From NCBI GenBank assembly GCA_022447225.1, contig JAKVAZ010000007.1, positions 236,475-300,474 on the forward strand: a stretch of 64,000 nucleotides of DNA. The letters run 5' to 3'. Below, one piece after another: positions 44,012 through 53,583 of the stretch. A model generated the notes under the pieces. That model was given only the letters and a program-made list of their open reading frames with translations. It searched no databases and was not told where the DNA came from. Both the position numbers and the translations under genes were made by a program. Source of the stretch: Fuerstiella sp. Lineage in GTDB: Bacteria > Planctomycetota > Planctomycetia > Planctomycetales > Planctomycetaceae. Each line of letters begins with the position of its first letter. Position 1 is the first letter of the stretch.

Positions 44012-45100
44012 TCATTCGGTGTGGTAGCCTCGCCACATCCAGACAAGCGTGTCGGCCAGCGTGTGTTCGAAAACACGGCGATCGCAGTGGCGGGAGTTGC
44101 GGCTGAACACGTAGCGATAATCATAGCCTCTGGCTTTGAGTGCGTCCGCGGTGCGCTGGTTTGCCATCACCCAGTTGTGATAAGTGTTTTCGGGATCGGT
44201 TGCACGAAGGTCATGTTCTGCAACATGTGTAAAGATCCGAAGCGGTTTTTTCTCACTCGTTTCAATGAGCTTCATTCCGGAATGATATTCCCACGCTCCC
44301 AGAGGGTATGTGGCTTCTTCGGGGGCATCATCGTCCTGCTGATCCACGAATGTTCCGGAGTATGTGATCAAACGACGAAACAGATCGGGGCGGAACCAGC
44401 CCATTGTGAGCGTGGCTGCTCCGCCGGAACTGCACCCCATGGCTGCCCGGCCCCAGGGATTATCAGTAAATGCGATCTTCGGATAGACGGCCCTGATTTC
44501 CGCGTTGTTCAGCACGGCTGGCAGTACCTCGTCATTGATGAATCTGGCAAAACGATCGGACATTGTGTCGTATTCCAGTCCGCGTTGACTGCCTTTGCTG
44601 TCGTCACCTCCGTTTTGCACGGAAATCGTAATGAATGCGGGCAGTCTGCGTTTTGGATTCTTCGAGATCGTCAAATTGTCCAGGGCATGCTGTACCAGAT
44701 CGAGACGGTTCGGACCGTCATGCATCACAAGAATGGGTGCTTCCGTACCGTCCTGATACGCAGCAGGGACATAGACGAAAATCTTTCTCGCCACCCGCAC
44801 GGGCTTCGTGGTGTCCAGCGTCGTGTCGTCTCCGCGAAAGATATTGCTTTCGGCCAGCGGCATCAAAAACTCAAAACTCTTTCCTTTAGGATTTCCGCAG
44901 TCTGCCAGATCAGGATCGATCTGATAATCAGGACCGACGATCAGATTCCCGTTGCCCTCAGTACCTGGATTCTCAGAGTAATCGTTGGCAAAGGTGACGC
45001 ACGAAAAAATGAGACAGACGGTCACAACTCTTGAGATGAACGACAGGACGCTGCCGTCGATCTGAGGAATTCGAAGGATTACCAATGGACATGTCCTCAA
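44012..45100 (-). CDS. Secreted putative esterase (enterochelin-esterase/esterase D-like)
   Basis: A 362-residue alpha/beta hydrolase with a leader at about residues 22-38. IFVYVPAAYQDGTEAPILVMHDG is the typical esterase-D start, the nucleophile elbow is GCSSGGAATL, the acid is in THVAEHDLRATDP and the His in NSRHCDRRVFEH. The start is TTG immediately next to the stop of the upstream DUF1501 gene, so coupling is likely and gives the order PSD1, DUF1501, esterase. Substrate is probably a carbohydrate-linked or small acyl ester; family prediction only. Confidence 0.82.
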   Translation of the reverse strand: MRTCPLVILRIPQIDGSVLSFISRVVTVCLIFSCVTFANDYSENPGTEGNGNLIVGPDYQIDPDLADCGNPKGKSFEFLMPLAESNIFRGDDTTLDTTKPVRVARKIFVYVPAAYQDGTEAPILVMHDGPNRLDLVQHALDNLTISKNPKRRLPAFITISVQNGGDDSKGSQRGLEYDTMSDRFARFINDEVLPAVLNNAEIRAVYPKIAFTDNPWGRAAMGCSSGGAATLTMGWFRPDLFRRLITYSGTFVDQQDDDAPEEATYPLGAWEYHSGMKLIETSEKKPLRIFTHVAEHDLRATDPENTYHNWVMANQRTADALKARGYDYRYVFSRNSRHCDRRVFEHTLADTLVWMWRGYHTE

Positions 45101-46567
45101 TCAGGCAAGAATTTCTCTGACAACTCTGGCTTCATCGTTTTCCACCAGCCGCACCTCGCGGGGGCCGACACGGAACCTGAGATCCTGGTGTTTGAGCCCA
45201 AACTGGTGGAGCACAGTTGTCAGCCAGTCGTAATGATGAACGATTCCTTCCACAGCGTAGTGGGAGAATTCATCCGTTGCGCCATGGATATGGCCCTGTT
45301 TGAAACCACCGCCGGCGACCCACTGACTAAAACCGTATGTGTTGTGATCACGCCCCACAGTGCTGCGTTTGCTCAGTCCGTCCCGGAACTGAATAAGCGG
45401 CAAACGTCCCATTTCACCACCCCAGTGGACAATGGTGCTATCCAGCAGACCTCGTTGTTTCAGGTCGCGTACGAGCGCTGCTGCCGGTTTATCGACTTCG
45501 CCACAGCGGGCCGGAAGCTCTGTGAGAATTGAGCCGTGATGGTCCCAGTGCTGGCCCCTGCAAAACAGCTGTATGAAACGTACCCCTCGCTCGACGAGGC
45601 GTCTTGCAATCAGGCATCGAGTGCCGTAGTCAGAAGTGAGTTCCTCGTCTATTCCATACATGCTTTGAGTTGCCTTGGATTCCTGAGACAAATCAAAGGC
45701 GTCCTGCGCAGCCAGTTGCATCCGAGCCGCCAGTTGATAGCTGGATATTCGAGCTTGCAGGTCATTCTCACCGGGATGAGTCATCAGATGCTGCCGGTTG
45801 AACTGATCCAGCAGGGCCAGTTGATTTTGCTGAACGGTTCCTCGCAGATGCGGGGGGCCCTGAAGATTGAATATTCTTGGTTCCGTCGGACGAACAAGCG
45901 TTCCCTGGTAGATGGAGGGCAGTTTGCCGTTCGTCCAGTGCTCAGTCCCCATCAATGGCATGCCACGTCTGTCAGTCAGTGCGACAAAAGCGGGCAAGTC
46001 CTGAGTCTCACTGCCGAGTTCATGCAGCAGCCAGCTGCCCAAAACCGCGCGACCCGACTTGTCGTCGCCTGTGTTCATCGCGTAATTCGACGGCACATGG
46101 TTGTTGACTCCGGTATGCATCGAACGCATTAGTGTAATATCGTCGGCGATCTCGCCCAGATGAGGCAACAACTCTGAGATTTCCATACCGCATTCGCCAT
46201 GGGGCCGAAATCTCCAGATCGGCTTCATGATCTCACGACTGGCCTGTGCCGGGTTGTCAAATTTTACATCTCCAGGAAATGTTGTTCCGTGATGTTTGAC
46301 CAGTTCCGGCTTAGGGTCAAACAGGTCGATCTGGCTCGGACCGCCCAGCATAAAAATAGAAATCATGGCCTGTGCGGGTGCCGAGTGCTCAGGCTGCTTT
46401 GGCAACAGGTCGTAAGTTTTCTGTTCGAGTTCCGGTTTGATTGGTTCAGCAGACTCGGATGCGAAAAGTCCGTCCTGCTTGAGCAACATTGCTGAAGCCA
46501 CAGAACTCAATCCAAACGCAGAAGTGTGCAATAAATGTCGTCGCGAGCAAATTCTGTTCTCGGTCAT
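45101..46567 (-). CDS. DUF1501 domain-containing protein (Tat-like leader)
   Basis: A 488-residue DUF1501 protein. From the ATG at 46567 the leader carries SRRHLLHTSAFG with a hydrophobic run, a Tat-like signal. Conserved blocks are SIFMLGGPSQIDLFDPKP near residue 75, WGGEMGRLPLIQ, GRDHNTYGFSQWVAGGG, and the C-terminal VRLVENDEARVV. In the first DUF1501 of the window the Glu of WGGEFGRTP is conserved; here it is WGGEMGRLP, a modest divergence. It follows the PSD1 gene by 50 bp. A longer frame to 46663 overlaps the PSD1 gene and is less likely. Confidence 0.92.
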   Translation of the reverse strand: MTENRICSRRHLLHTSAFGLSSVASAMLLKQDGLFASESAEPIKPELEQKTYDLLPKQPEHSAPAQAMISIFMLGGPSQIDLFDPKPELVKHHGTTFPGDVKFDNPAQASREIMKPIWRFRPHGECGMEISELLPHLGEIADDITLMRSMHTGVNNHVPSNYAMNTGDDKSGRAVLGSWLLHELGSETQDLPAFVALTDRRGMPLMGTEHWTNGKLPSIYQGTLVRPTEPRIFNLQGPPHLRGTVQQNQLALLDQFNRQHLMTHPGENDLQARISSYQLAARMQLAAQDAFDLSQESKATQSMYGIDEELTSDYGTRCLIARRLVERGVRFIQLFCRGQHWDHHGSILTELPARCGEVDKPAAALVRDLKQRGLLDSTIVHWGGEMGRLPLIQFRDGLSKRSTVGRDHNTYGFSQWVAGGGFKQGHIHGATDEFSHYAVEGIVHHYDWLTTVLHQFGLKHQDLRFRVGPREVRLVENDEARVVREILA

Positions 46568-46617
46568 TGGTCTGATTCCCGAATTCAAATCGAGACAATT
46601 AGTTTTCCGATTCCTCA

Positions 46618-49224
46618 TTAATCTACATATAAGAACCGATTTGAGCCGAACAAGGTCTGGCACAACGTCGCCAGAGATCTCAACTCCGGATTCGGTGGTT
46701 CTGCCTGGTCCTTACCGGATGGCAGTATTTCAAACTGTCGGGTCTGGTTTGACAGAAAATTCGCGCAATAATCCAGTTCTGTGTCAGTTGGCGGTTTCAC
46801 GAACAATCGTACGAATAATTCGGCCAGTCGCGACTGATCGTCTTTGTGCCGGTCCACCAGCAGTCTGGCCAGATCTTCGGATCGGCTGATCAGCTCCGCA
46901 TCGTTCAGGAAATACAGAGACTGGGTTGCCACCGTGGTTGCTCGACGGAGATCACAGTTGGGAGTCATTTCCGGCTGGTCAAAAGTCACCAGTACGTTCA
47001 GTGGCAATTTGCGATGAACCTGGACGTAAACACTGCGGCGAGCCAGATCCTCGCCTGCCTTAATGCCATCTTGTTTCTGCGGTTGTCCAATCACCACTTT
47101 GCCTTCACGGTCTTCCGTTACGGGAAGACTTGGGCCACCCAGTTGCTGATCCAGTCGTTCAACAATGGACAGCACGGCATCTCGAATTTCCTCAGCTTCA
47201 AGACGTCGAAGGCTCATTCGGCCCAGCAGCGAGTTTTCAGGATCAAGCTGATCCTGATGTGCAGATCGAGTGGACAGTTGCTGCCAGGTTCGAGACAGCA
47301 GGATCATGCGGTGAAGTCGTTTGTGATCCCATCCGTTACGGACGAAATCATTGGCGAGCCAGTCCAGAAGTTCAGGATGAGTTGGACGTTCTCCTGAGAT
47401 GCCAAAATCCCCGGGGGTTGCCACCAGACCACGTCCAAAATGATGCATCCACACGCGATTCACAAAAACACGAGCAGCCAGAGGATGAGTTCCATCTGTC
47501 AGTTGCCTGGCCCACGCCAGTCGCCGACCGGTGCCAGAATGCTGTTCATCATTCACCGGGAGTTGTACATCACGACCACGATGGAGCACCATCACTTCGG
47601 CAGGCGTGACTTCCTCGCCGGGACTCTGTGGATTGCCGCGATGAAATATTGTGCTCACCGGTACGACGTTTGGCTGCTCTTGAGTTGCCATTACCAACTG
47701 ACCGGGTGGCTTGGTCGCCCTGAGTTCAGAGATCTTTGCGGCTTCTTTTTGACACTCTCGGTGGAACGCAATATCGTACTCCACAAGATAGCCGGCGATA
47801 AAATCGATTGTTTTGACCATTGGATATAAATCGAGCAGCTTGTTCTGCTCCGGAGTTCGCTGACCCGGGGTTGTTTCAACTGCGTTGAGAGTGGCCATTC
47901 GGTCGGCCTCCGGAACGTCCGCAATTTTTTGTTCGAAAATCGTGGTTGCATGAGTTTTTTTGCGTTTGTTCAGTTCCTCTTGCAGGGATTTGCATTCTGC
48001 TTCGATACGTTCCCATTCCGCTCGTGTTTCGTCCGTTGTGAAGTCAACGAGTCGCCCGCTTGGCTGTTGCCAGTTGTTCAGTGGAAAGACCGGATCAAAC
48101 ACCGCCCGGAATCGATAGTAGTCGTCTGTACCGATCGGGTCATATTTGTGATCGTGGCACTGAGCACAGCCGACGGTGAGTCCCAGCATGGACGAACTCA
48201 CAACTTTAAGTGACTCAGCCACGGCCATATTCCGATTGGCGATACCGTTGCTGCTCTGAGTGGTATCCGGGGCCATCCGCAGGAAGCCGGTCGCTGTCAA
48301 CAGTTCAAGATGACGCGGATTATGGATGTCGATGTCACCGTCGATCAGCTCATCTCCTGCCAGCTGTTCAACATAAAACTGATCGATGGGCTTGTTGGAA
48401 TTAAATGAATCAATGACGTAATCCCGGTAGCGCCAGGCGTGGGGACGCTGAGTATCTTTGTTTGGATCTCCATTGGTCTCAGAATAGCCGGCGACATCCA
48501 GCCAGTGTCTTCCCCACCGGACACCGAATTGCGGAGAATCCAGCAGCTTTCCGACCAGTACCTCCCAGGAATCGGACGATTCATCTGCAAGGAATTCCTC
48601 GACATCCGTTGGAGTTGGAGGTAACCCTAAAAGACTGAAGCTGACTCGTCGAATCAGTGTGTGTTTGTCGGCCTGCGGAGAAAAATTCAGTTGATGTTCA
48701 GCCAGACGTTTTGCGACGAACGCATCAATCGGTGTTCTGATGTCAAAGTTGTCTGCATTCGGAACCGGACGTTCCGTTATCGGTTGCCATGCCCAGTGTG
48801 AAAGTTCTTCATTAGTAAACCGGGCGTCCTCGACATTTTCCGGTTCCGGACGCGCCGTCTTTGCACCCTGTTCCAGCCAGCGCCGGATGCTGTCTTTTTG
48901 CGCGGTAGTGAGCTTCTTGGATCCCTGCGGCATTTCATCGCTGTCGATGTATTGCCACAGCAGGCTGTCGTTTGGCTGGCCGGGGACGATAACCGGTCCG
49001 GATTCTCCCCCGGCCCTCATTAACCTGACAAGTCGGACGTCAAGGTCACCACTCAGCTCAGGCTCTTCTCCGTGACACTGAAAGCAGTGAGCTTTGAAAA
49101 TGGGTCGGACATGTTCTTCAAATGTGAGTTCTTCCGATGGCTGGTCCGGCCTTGCCGGATCAGCAACGACCAGTGTGATACCGAAAGTCAGCAATCTCAG
49201 ATTTGAGCGCCACGACGGGAACAT
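46618..49224 (-). CDS. PSD1 protein: cytochrome c (PSCyt1), DUF1549 and DUF1553
   Basis: An 868-residue planctomycete protein with full PSD1 architecture. After a leader (residues about 8-22), a PSCyt1 region carries heme motif CFQCH (near residue 46) and a downstream MPQGSKKL heme-ligand Met region. DUF1549 follows with RVSFSLLGLPPTP and the second CxxCH CAQCHDHKYDP. DUF1553 carries RVFVNRVWMHHFGRGLV, HPELLDWLAN, SRTWQQ and RRLEAEEIRDAV. Start ATG at 49224 is favoured by the leader; the frame opens at 49302. It is the first gene of a PSD1-DUF1501-esterase run. An electron-transfer or heme-dependent periplasmic function is inferred only. Confidence 0.93.
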   Translation of the reverse strand: MFPSWRSNLRLLTFGITLVVADPARPDQPSEELTFEEHVRPIFKAHCFQCHGEEPELSGDLDVRLVRLMRAGGESGPVIVPGQPNDSLLWQYIDSDEMPQGSKKLTTAQKDSIRRWLEQGAKTARPEPENVEDARFTNEELSHWAWQPITERPVPNADNFDIRTPIDAFVAKRLAEHQLNFSPQADKHTLIRRVSFSLLGLPPTPTDVEEFLADESSDSWEVLVGKLLDSPQFGVRWGRHWLDVAGYSETNGDPNKDTQRPHAWRYRDYVIDSFNSNKPIDQFYVEQLAGDELIDGDIDIHNPRHLELLTATGFLRMAPDTTQSSNGIANRNMAVAESLKVVSSSMLGLTVGCAQCHDHKYDPIGTDDYYRFRAVFDPVFPLNNWQQPSGRLVDFTTDETRAEWERIEAECKSLQEELNKRKKTHATTIFEQKIADVPEADRMATLNAVETTPGQRTPEQNKLLDLYPMVKTIDFIAGYLVEYDIAFHRECQKEAAKISELRATKPPGQLVMATQEQPNVVPVSTIFHRGNPQSPGEEVTPAEVMVLHRGRDVQLPVNDEQHSGTGRRLAWARQLTDGTHPLAARVFVNRVWMHHFGRGLVATPGDFGISGERPTHPELLDWLANDFVRNGWDHKRLHRMILLSRTWQQLSTRSAHQDQLDPENSLLGRMSLRRLEAEEIRDAVLSIVERLDQQLGGPSLPVTEDREGKVVIGQPQKQDGIKAGEDLARRSVYVQVHRKLPLNVLVTFDQPEMTPNCDLRRATTVATQSLYFLNDAELISRSEDLARLLVDRHKDDQSRLAELFVRLFVKPPTDTELDYCANFLSNQTRQFEILPSGKDQAEPPNPELRSLATLCQTLFGSNRFLYVD

Positions 49225-49537
49225 CAGATTAACCGAAAGATAGAGTTGATTGGCAGCGGCCTGGAGACCGAATCGGACAGAAGTCCGGCACACATGACGC
49301 ACAGGCGATTTTTCCTGTCCAATGATTCAGAATCGCGCTACGCCACAATTGACCACTGTTTAATCGTATCGTACCAAATGTAATGTCTCAACGCGGAACT
49401 GGAACCTGCTTCGGATGAAGTACAGTCTGCACGCAGGCGAAAACATGCCGAGTCAGTAGTTACACAGACTCTCTCTTCCGACTGTTTCCGCACAGGTGTG
49501 ATTGCCATTCTGCCGGATTTGACTACAAGAACGCAGT
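49225..49537. other. Divergent intergenic region, PSD1 / phoR
   Basis: About 310 bp with no gene. It should hold the promoters of PSD1 and of phoR. No TTAACA-type repeats like those before pstS were seen, so phoR may not be PhoB-controlled from here. Confidence 0.5.
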
Positions 49538-51316
49538 ATGTGGTCATCACGCCTTTTCTGGAAACTCTTCGCCTCGTACACCATCCTGAACCTTCTGGCA
49601 ACCATCACAATTGTGGTGATTGTCTCCGGGTGGCAGACGGATCAGATTGTCGAACAGATCAAACAGCGTCTGCATGATTCTGCGGCGCTGGTGCGAATTG
49701 ATGTTGCCGGCGGGCTGGACGAGGGACCAACGGAATGTCTGCAGAACCACATTCGCGATCTTGGCCAGGTGATCAACACGCGCATTACACTGGTCGCTAT
49801 GGATGGAAGCGTTCTCGCTGATTCCAATCAGAGGACTGTTTCTGATGTTGTTCAGATGGAGAACCATAAGGACCGGCTGGAGCTTGTGCAGGCTGCCAAA
49901 ATTGGACGCGGAAGTTCGCAGCGGGTCAGTCCAACACTTGGTCAGCCGATGCTCTATGTTGCGCTGCGTATCGGTTCACTGGCTGAACCCGTCGGTCTGG
50001 TTCGTACTGCTTTGCCGATGACAACGGTGCTCGACGAAGTGGCGGCCGTTCAGGGGCTGATTTGGCTGGTCGCGATTTTCGTAAGTCTTGCCGTTGCCGT
50101 ACTGACATGGTTTCTTGCAGCCCGGGTTGTCCGGCCGGTCCAGTTGCTCACCACCGCCGCTGAAAGAATTGCAACTGGGGAGTACCGTCAGAACTTATTT
50201 CTGAACAACCGTGATGAACTGGACGGGCTGGCGAAATCTTTCAATCGAATGGCAAAACAACTCAACATTCGGGAAACACAACTGCGAGAGAGCAGTCGCA
50301 GGCTGGTGACTGTTCTGGAAGGCATGTTTGAAGGCGTCATTGCGCTGGATGGACAGGAGAAAGTTGTGTTGGCCAATGCCGCTGCAGGACGACTGCTGGG
50401 TTTCGATCCAGTTGAGGCCACAGGGCGTCCTCTGCTCGAAGTCGCTCGCAATCGCGCCATTCATGAAGTACTGACACTTCCTGCCGACCAACAGACGCAA
50501 TATGTGGAAATCGAACTCGACGACGACCGGAATCGTGTCGTCGGTATGAACGCAGCAGTGCTTTCGTCTGAACACGCGACCCGCTGGATACTTGTGTTGC
50601 ACGACGTCACGGAACTACGGCGTCTGGAGTCTTTGCGTCAGGAATTCGTGGCCAACGTCTCGCATGAACTCAAGACTCCGCTCAGTTCCATTAAGGCATA
50701 TGCAGAAACCCTGCGGAATGGGGCGTTGAACGACACTCAAAACAACAGAAGATTCGTTGCGCAAATTGACGAACAGGCCGAAAGACTGCATGAATTGATT
50801 CTGGATCTTCTGAGTATTGCCCGCATTGAGTCCGGCCAGCGGGCATTTGATATTGGTGCTGTGATGCTGTGCCAGACCGCGAAGACATGTATTGCGGCTA
50901 ACGAAGCGGTCGCTGTATCGAAAAAAATCAACCTGGTTGCGGACGGTTCACCCACTGATTTGGAGGTCAAAGCCGACGAAGAGGGGCTGCGCCAGATCCT
51001 GAATAACCTGATCGACAATGCCATCAAGTATTCGCCCATCTCCTCAACGGTAAATGTCCTGTGGCACGTCGAAAACGCCACGGCGGTGATTCAGGTGAGT
51101 GATACAGGTCAGGGGATCGCTCCGGAATTCCTGCCTCGGGTGTTCGAGCGATTCTTTCGAGTTGACAAAGCTCGCTCTCGTGCCCTGGGCGGTACAGGTC
51201 TCGGACTCTCAATTGTCAAACATCTGGCCCAGTCGTTTGGTGGTAGTGTTGATGTTCGCAGTCAGGTTGGAACCGGTACCGTGTTTACTGTTCGCCTGCC
51301 CATTGCAGAAGACTAA
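49538..51316 (+). CDS. phoR: Phosphate-regulon sensor histidine kinase PhoR
   Basis: A 592-residue membrane sensor kinase. It has TM1 at about residues 12-30, an extracytoplasmic domain to about 170, TM2 at 172-193, HAMP at 194-246, PAS at about 254-360, a HisKA domain with phospho-acceptor H376 (NVSHELKTPLSS), and HATPase motifs N490-494 (NNLIDNAIKYS), DTGQGI and GGTGLGLSI. This is the phosphate-sensor PhoR arrangement with a large periplasmic domain, unlike short E. coli PhoR. The pst operon and phoB downstream support it. The gene is 383 bp from pstS and is probably transcribed separately. Confidence 0.92.
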   Translation: MWSSRLFWKLFASYTILNLLATITIVVIVSGWQTDQIVEQIKQRLHDSAALVRIDVAGGLDEGPTECLQNHIRDLGQVINTRITLVAMDGSVLADSNQRTVSDVVQMENHKDRLELVQAAKIGRGSSQRVSPTLGQPMLYVALRIGSLAEPVGLVRTALPMTTVLDEVAAVQGLIWLVAIFVSLAVAVLTWFLAARVVRPVQLLTTAAERIATGEYRQNLFLNNRDELDGLAKSFNRMAKQLNIRETQLRESSRRLVTVLEGMFEGVIALDGQEKVVLANAAAGRLLGFDPVEATGRPLLEVARNRAIHEVLTLPADQQTQYVEIELDDDRNRVVGMNAAVLSSEHATRWILVLHDVTELRRLESLRQEFVANVSHELKTPLSSIKAYAETLRNGALNDTQNNRRFVAQIDEQAERLHELILDLLSIARIESGQRAFDIGAVMLCQTAKTCIAANEAVAVSKKINLVADGSPTDLEVKADEEGLRQILNNLIDNAIKYSPISSTVNVLWHVENATAVIQVSDTGQGIAPEFLPRVFERFFRVDKARSRALGGTGLGLSIVKHLAQSFGGSVDVRSQVGTGTVFTVRLPIAED

Positions 51317-51591
51317 GGCGATCGACAGGTGAAAATCTCCTGGCAAGTGATAGATATGAATTCCCGGTTTTGTTCTTAAACGGGAGTTGACGCTTCCGAC
51401 TCTCCGGCCTGTTCTTTTCGGCCACTTGTATAAGACTGGTTGCGGCTGCCGGCGCCGAATTCAGCCAGGGACTCTGCATTGGAGCCGACCTTCTTAAAGG
51501 TGGAATTCCTGGATTTGGAACTATGAAAAAACTGTTCGTTTTCGGCAAAAAAAACTGTTTTGATTCCTTATGGAAAATCGGTCGTTCCTTC
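51317..51591. other. Region between phoR and the pstS promoter
   Basis: About 275 bp with no assigned gene. A bulged hairpin (CCCGGTTT, then AAACGGG) near 51365-51386 has no T-run. A 27-codon frame at 51523-51606 overlaps the Pho box and is not believed. Confidence 0.4.
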
Positions 51592-51634
51592 TTCACGGTG
51601 TCTTAATAATTCGTTAACAAAAGGCCCCTAGGAT
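51592..51634 (+). promoter_or_regulatory. Pho box and -10 element of pstS
   Basis: Three hexamers, TTCACG (51592-51597), TTAATA (51603-51608) and TTAACA (51614-51619), are spaced exactly 11 nt apart (five-base gaps), the usual form of PhoB/PhoP binding sites. Nine bases after the last repeat comes TAGGAT (51629-51634), a fair -10 match, the spacing seen in Pho-activated promoters that lack a -35. It is 66 bp upstream of the pstS start codon. Confidence 0.72.
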
Positions 51635-51699
51635 CCCGCGAAATTAAGGGATGAGAATTCCGGGAAACTGGCAAAACCAACGATTTACACTGAGGTAAA

Positions 51700-52617
51700 A
51701 TGACAAATCGAACGAGATTTCAACTGTTTGCAATGCTGTCGGTTACAGTGTTTGCGCTGGTGGGCTGTTCTGGCAGTAATAATCCGCAAAGCATCATTAT
51801 AGACGGCTCCAGTACTGTCTATCTGGTCACTGAGGCAGTGGCGGAGGAGTACCTTGCTGTAAAACCGGATGTCAGAGTCAACGTGGGAGTTTCGGGCACC
51901 GGTGGTGGAATGAAGAAGTTCATCGCAGGCAGCATTGACATTTGTGGAGCTTCGCGTGCCATGAAGGACAGCGAAGCCCAGGATTGCCAGGAAAACGGTA
52001 TTGGGTATTTGCAGCTTGAAGTCGCCTTCGATGGTCTGGCAGTTGTGCTGAATCCGAATAACACCTGGTGTGATGAGATGACGGTGGATCAGCTCAAAGA
52101 GCTCTGGCGTCCTGAAAGTGCTGTACAGACCTGGAAAGATCTGAATCCGGAATGGCCGGACGAAGAAATCACTCTTTATGGCCCTGGAACCGATTCCGGG
52201 ACGTTTGATTCCTTTACCAAAGCGATTGTTGGTGAAGAAGGAGCCAGTCGAGCCGACTACACAGCCAGCGAAGATGACAACGTACTTGTCACCGGTGTAC
52301 AGGACGACAAGTATGCTTTGGGGTACTTTGGCTATGCCTACTACGACGCTAACAAGGAAAAGCTGAAACTTCTGGGCGTTGACAACGGCAACGGACCAGT
52401 TCGGCCGTCTGAAGAGACCGTTCGTGACGGAACTTACGCGCCACTTTCGCGTCCGCTGTATGTCTATGTTCGTGAGTCATCGATGGCAAAACCGGAAGTG
52501 AAAGAGTTCGTCCGATTCTATCTGGACAACACGGGTGAACTGTCCCGTGAAGTCGGTTATGTTCCGGTTTCGGACGAGGCTGCACAGAAAAACGACGCAG
52601 TATTTGAAGGTACTTAA
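51700..52617 (+). CDS. pstS: Phosphate ABC transporter, substrate-binding lipoprotein PstS
   Basis: A 305-residue phosphate-binding protein. The lipobox is ALVGC (Cys at about residue 23), so it is a lipoprotein. The mature N-terminus IIIDGSSTVYLVTE and GTGGGMKKF, and the GPGTDSGTFDSF block, form the phosphate pocket (Ser/Thr/Asp ligands) as in the PstS family. The ATG has GAGGT 4 bp upstream. First gene of pstSCAB-phoU and preceded by the Pho box, so induction by low phosphate is expected. Confidence 0.95.
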   Translation: MTNRTRFQLFAMLSVTVFALVGCSGSNNPQSIIIDGSSTVYLVTEAVAEEYLAVKPDVRVNVGVSGTGGGMKKFIAGSIDICGASRAMKDSEAQDCQENGIGYLQLEVAFDGLAVVLNPNNTWCDEMTVDQLKELWRPESAVQTWKDLNPEWPDEEITLYGPGTDSGTFDSFTKAIVGEEGASRADYTASEDDNVLVTGVQDDKYALGYFGYAYYDANKEKLKLLGVDNGNGPVRPSEETVRDGTYAPLSRPLYVYVRESSMAKPEVKEFVRFYLDNTGELSREVGYVPVSDEAAQKNDAVFEGT

Positions 52618-52638
52618 CGACAGCAAGGACTGAAATCG

Positions 52639-53583
52639 GTGAGTTCAGCATCTACGTTCGCGAAACCAGTGTTGCCTCAGCACCAGGCGACCGGTGTGCA
52701 TGGACGTAGGAAAACGTTTGAAAAGCTGATTCAGGCATTTCTGTTTGTGTGTGCCGGAATTTCGGTTGTGACCACAGTCTGCATTGTGGTCGTTTTGCTG
52801 TTCGAGTCAGTCCAGTTCTTTTTTGACGTGTCGATCGTCGAATTCCTGACCGGCACGAGATGGACGCCGCTGCTCAAACCCCAGCACTTTGGTGTTCTGC
52901 CTCTGTTGTGCGGAACGATGCTGGTTGCGGTTGGATCGGCGATTGTCTCAATTCCAGTCGGTTTAGGTACAGCAATCTACCTCAGTGAATATGCTCCACC
53001 TCGGTTGCGCGAAGTGATCAAACCTGTGGTGGAGGTGTTGGCCGGTATTCCATCAGTTGTCTATGGTTACTTTGCCGTGGTGACCATATCTCCAATGATC
53101 CGTACTGTGTTTCCGTCGGCGGGACCTTTCAATGCTGCCAGCGCCTGCATTGTTGTTGGCATCATGACGCTGCCGATGATTATTTCGCTCAGCGAGGATG
53201 CTTTACGAGCTGTTCCTCGCTCCCTGCGACAGGGGGCCTACGCACTGGGGGCAACAAAATACGACGTGACTACTCAGGTTGTCGTTCCTGCCGCGATGTC
53301 TGGAATTGTTGCGTCGTTTCTTCTGGCAATTTCGCGAGCCGTTGGCGAAACGATGGCCGTCACACTGGCAGCTGGTGCGACTCCGAAAGCAACGCTGAAT
53401 CCTCTGGAAAGCATTCAGACGATGACCGCGTACATCATTCAGATCAGTCAGGGCGATACTCCGGCGGGTACACTTGAACATCGGACCATCTTTGCGGTTG
53501 GACTGACTCTGTTCATTGTCACGCTGATGATTAATCTGCTGGCGCAGTGGTTCCTCTCACAAGTGAGGGAGAAGTACGAATGA
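52639..53583 (+). CDS. pstC: Phosphate ABC transporter, permease PstC
   Basis: A 314-residue permease with six membrane helices, the first at about residues 33-55. The EAA-type loop with ALRAVPRSLRQGAYALGATKYDV is present, as is ISRAVGETMAV. GTG start with AAGGA 9 bp upstream. It ends in an ATGA overlap with pstA. The leader of about 25 hydrophilic residues is longer than usual but not unusual for planctomycete homologues. Confidence 0.95.
   Translation: MSSASTFAKPVLPQHQATGVHGRRKTFEKLIQAFLFVCAGISVVTTVCIVVVLLFESVQFFFDVSIVEFLTGTRWTPLLKPQHFGVLPLLCGTMLVAVGSAIVSIPVGLGTAIYLSEYAPPRLREVIKPVVEVLAGIPSVVYGYFAVVTISPMIRTVFPSAGPFNAASACIVVGIMTLPMIISLSEDALRAVPRSLRQGAYALGATKYDVTTQVVVPAAMSGIVASFLLAISRAVGETMAVTLAAGATPKATLNPLESIQTMTAYIIQISQGDTPAGTLEHRTIFAVGLTLFIVTLMINLLAQWFLSQVREKYE

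Noticed and set aside
43838-45034. 398-codon open frame on the plus strand, antisense to the esterase
   Set aside because: The minus-strand frame has a complete esterase with nucleophile, acid and His motifs; the antisense frame has no recognisable domain, no ribosome-binding site and a Cys/Arg/His-rich composition typical of shadows.
51523-51606. 27-codon Lys/Phe-rich frame before pstS
   Set aside because: It runs into the Pho box and has no proper ribosome-binding site; the region is better explained as promoter.
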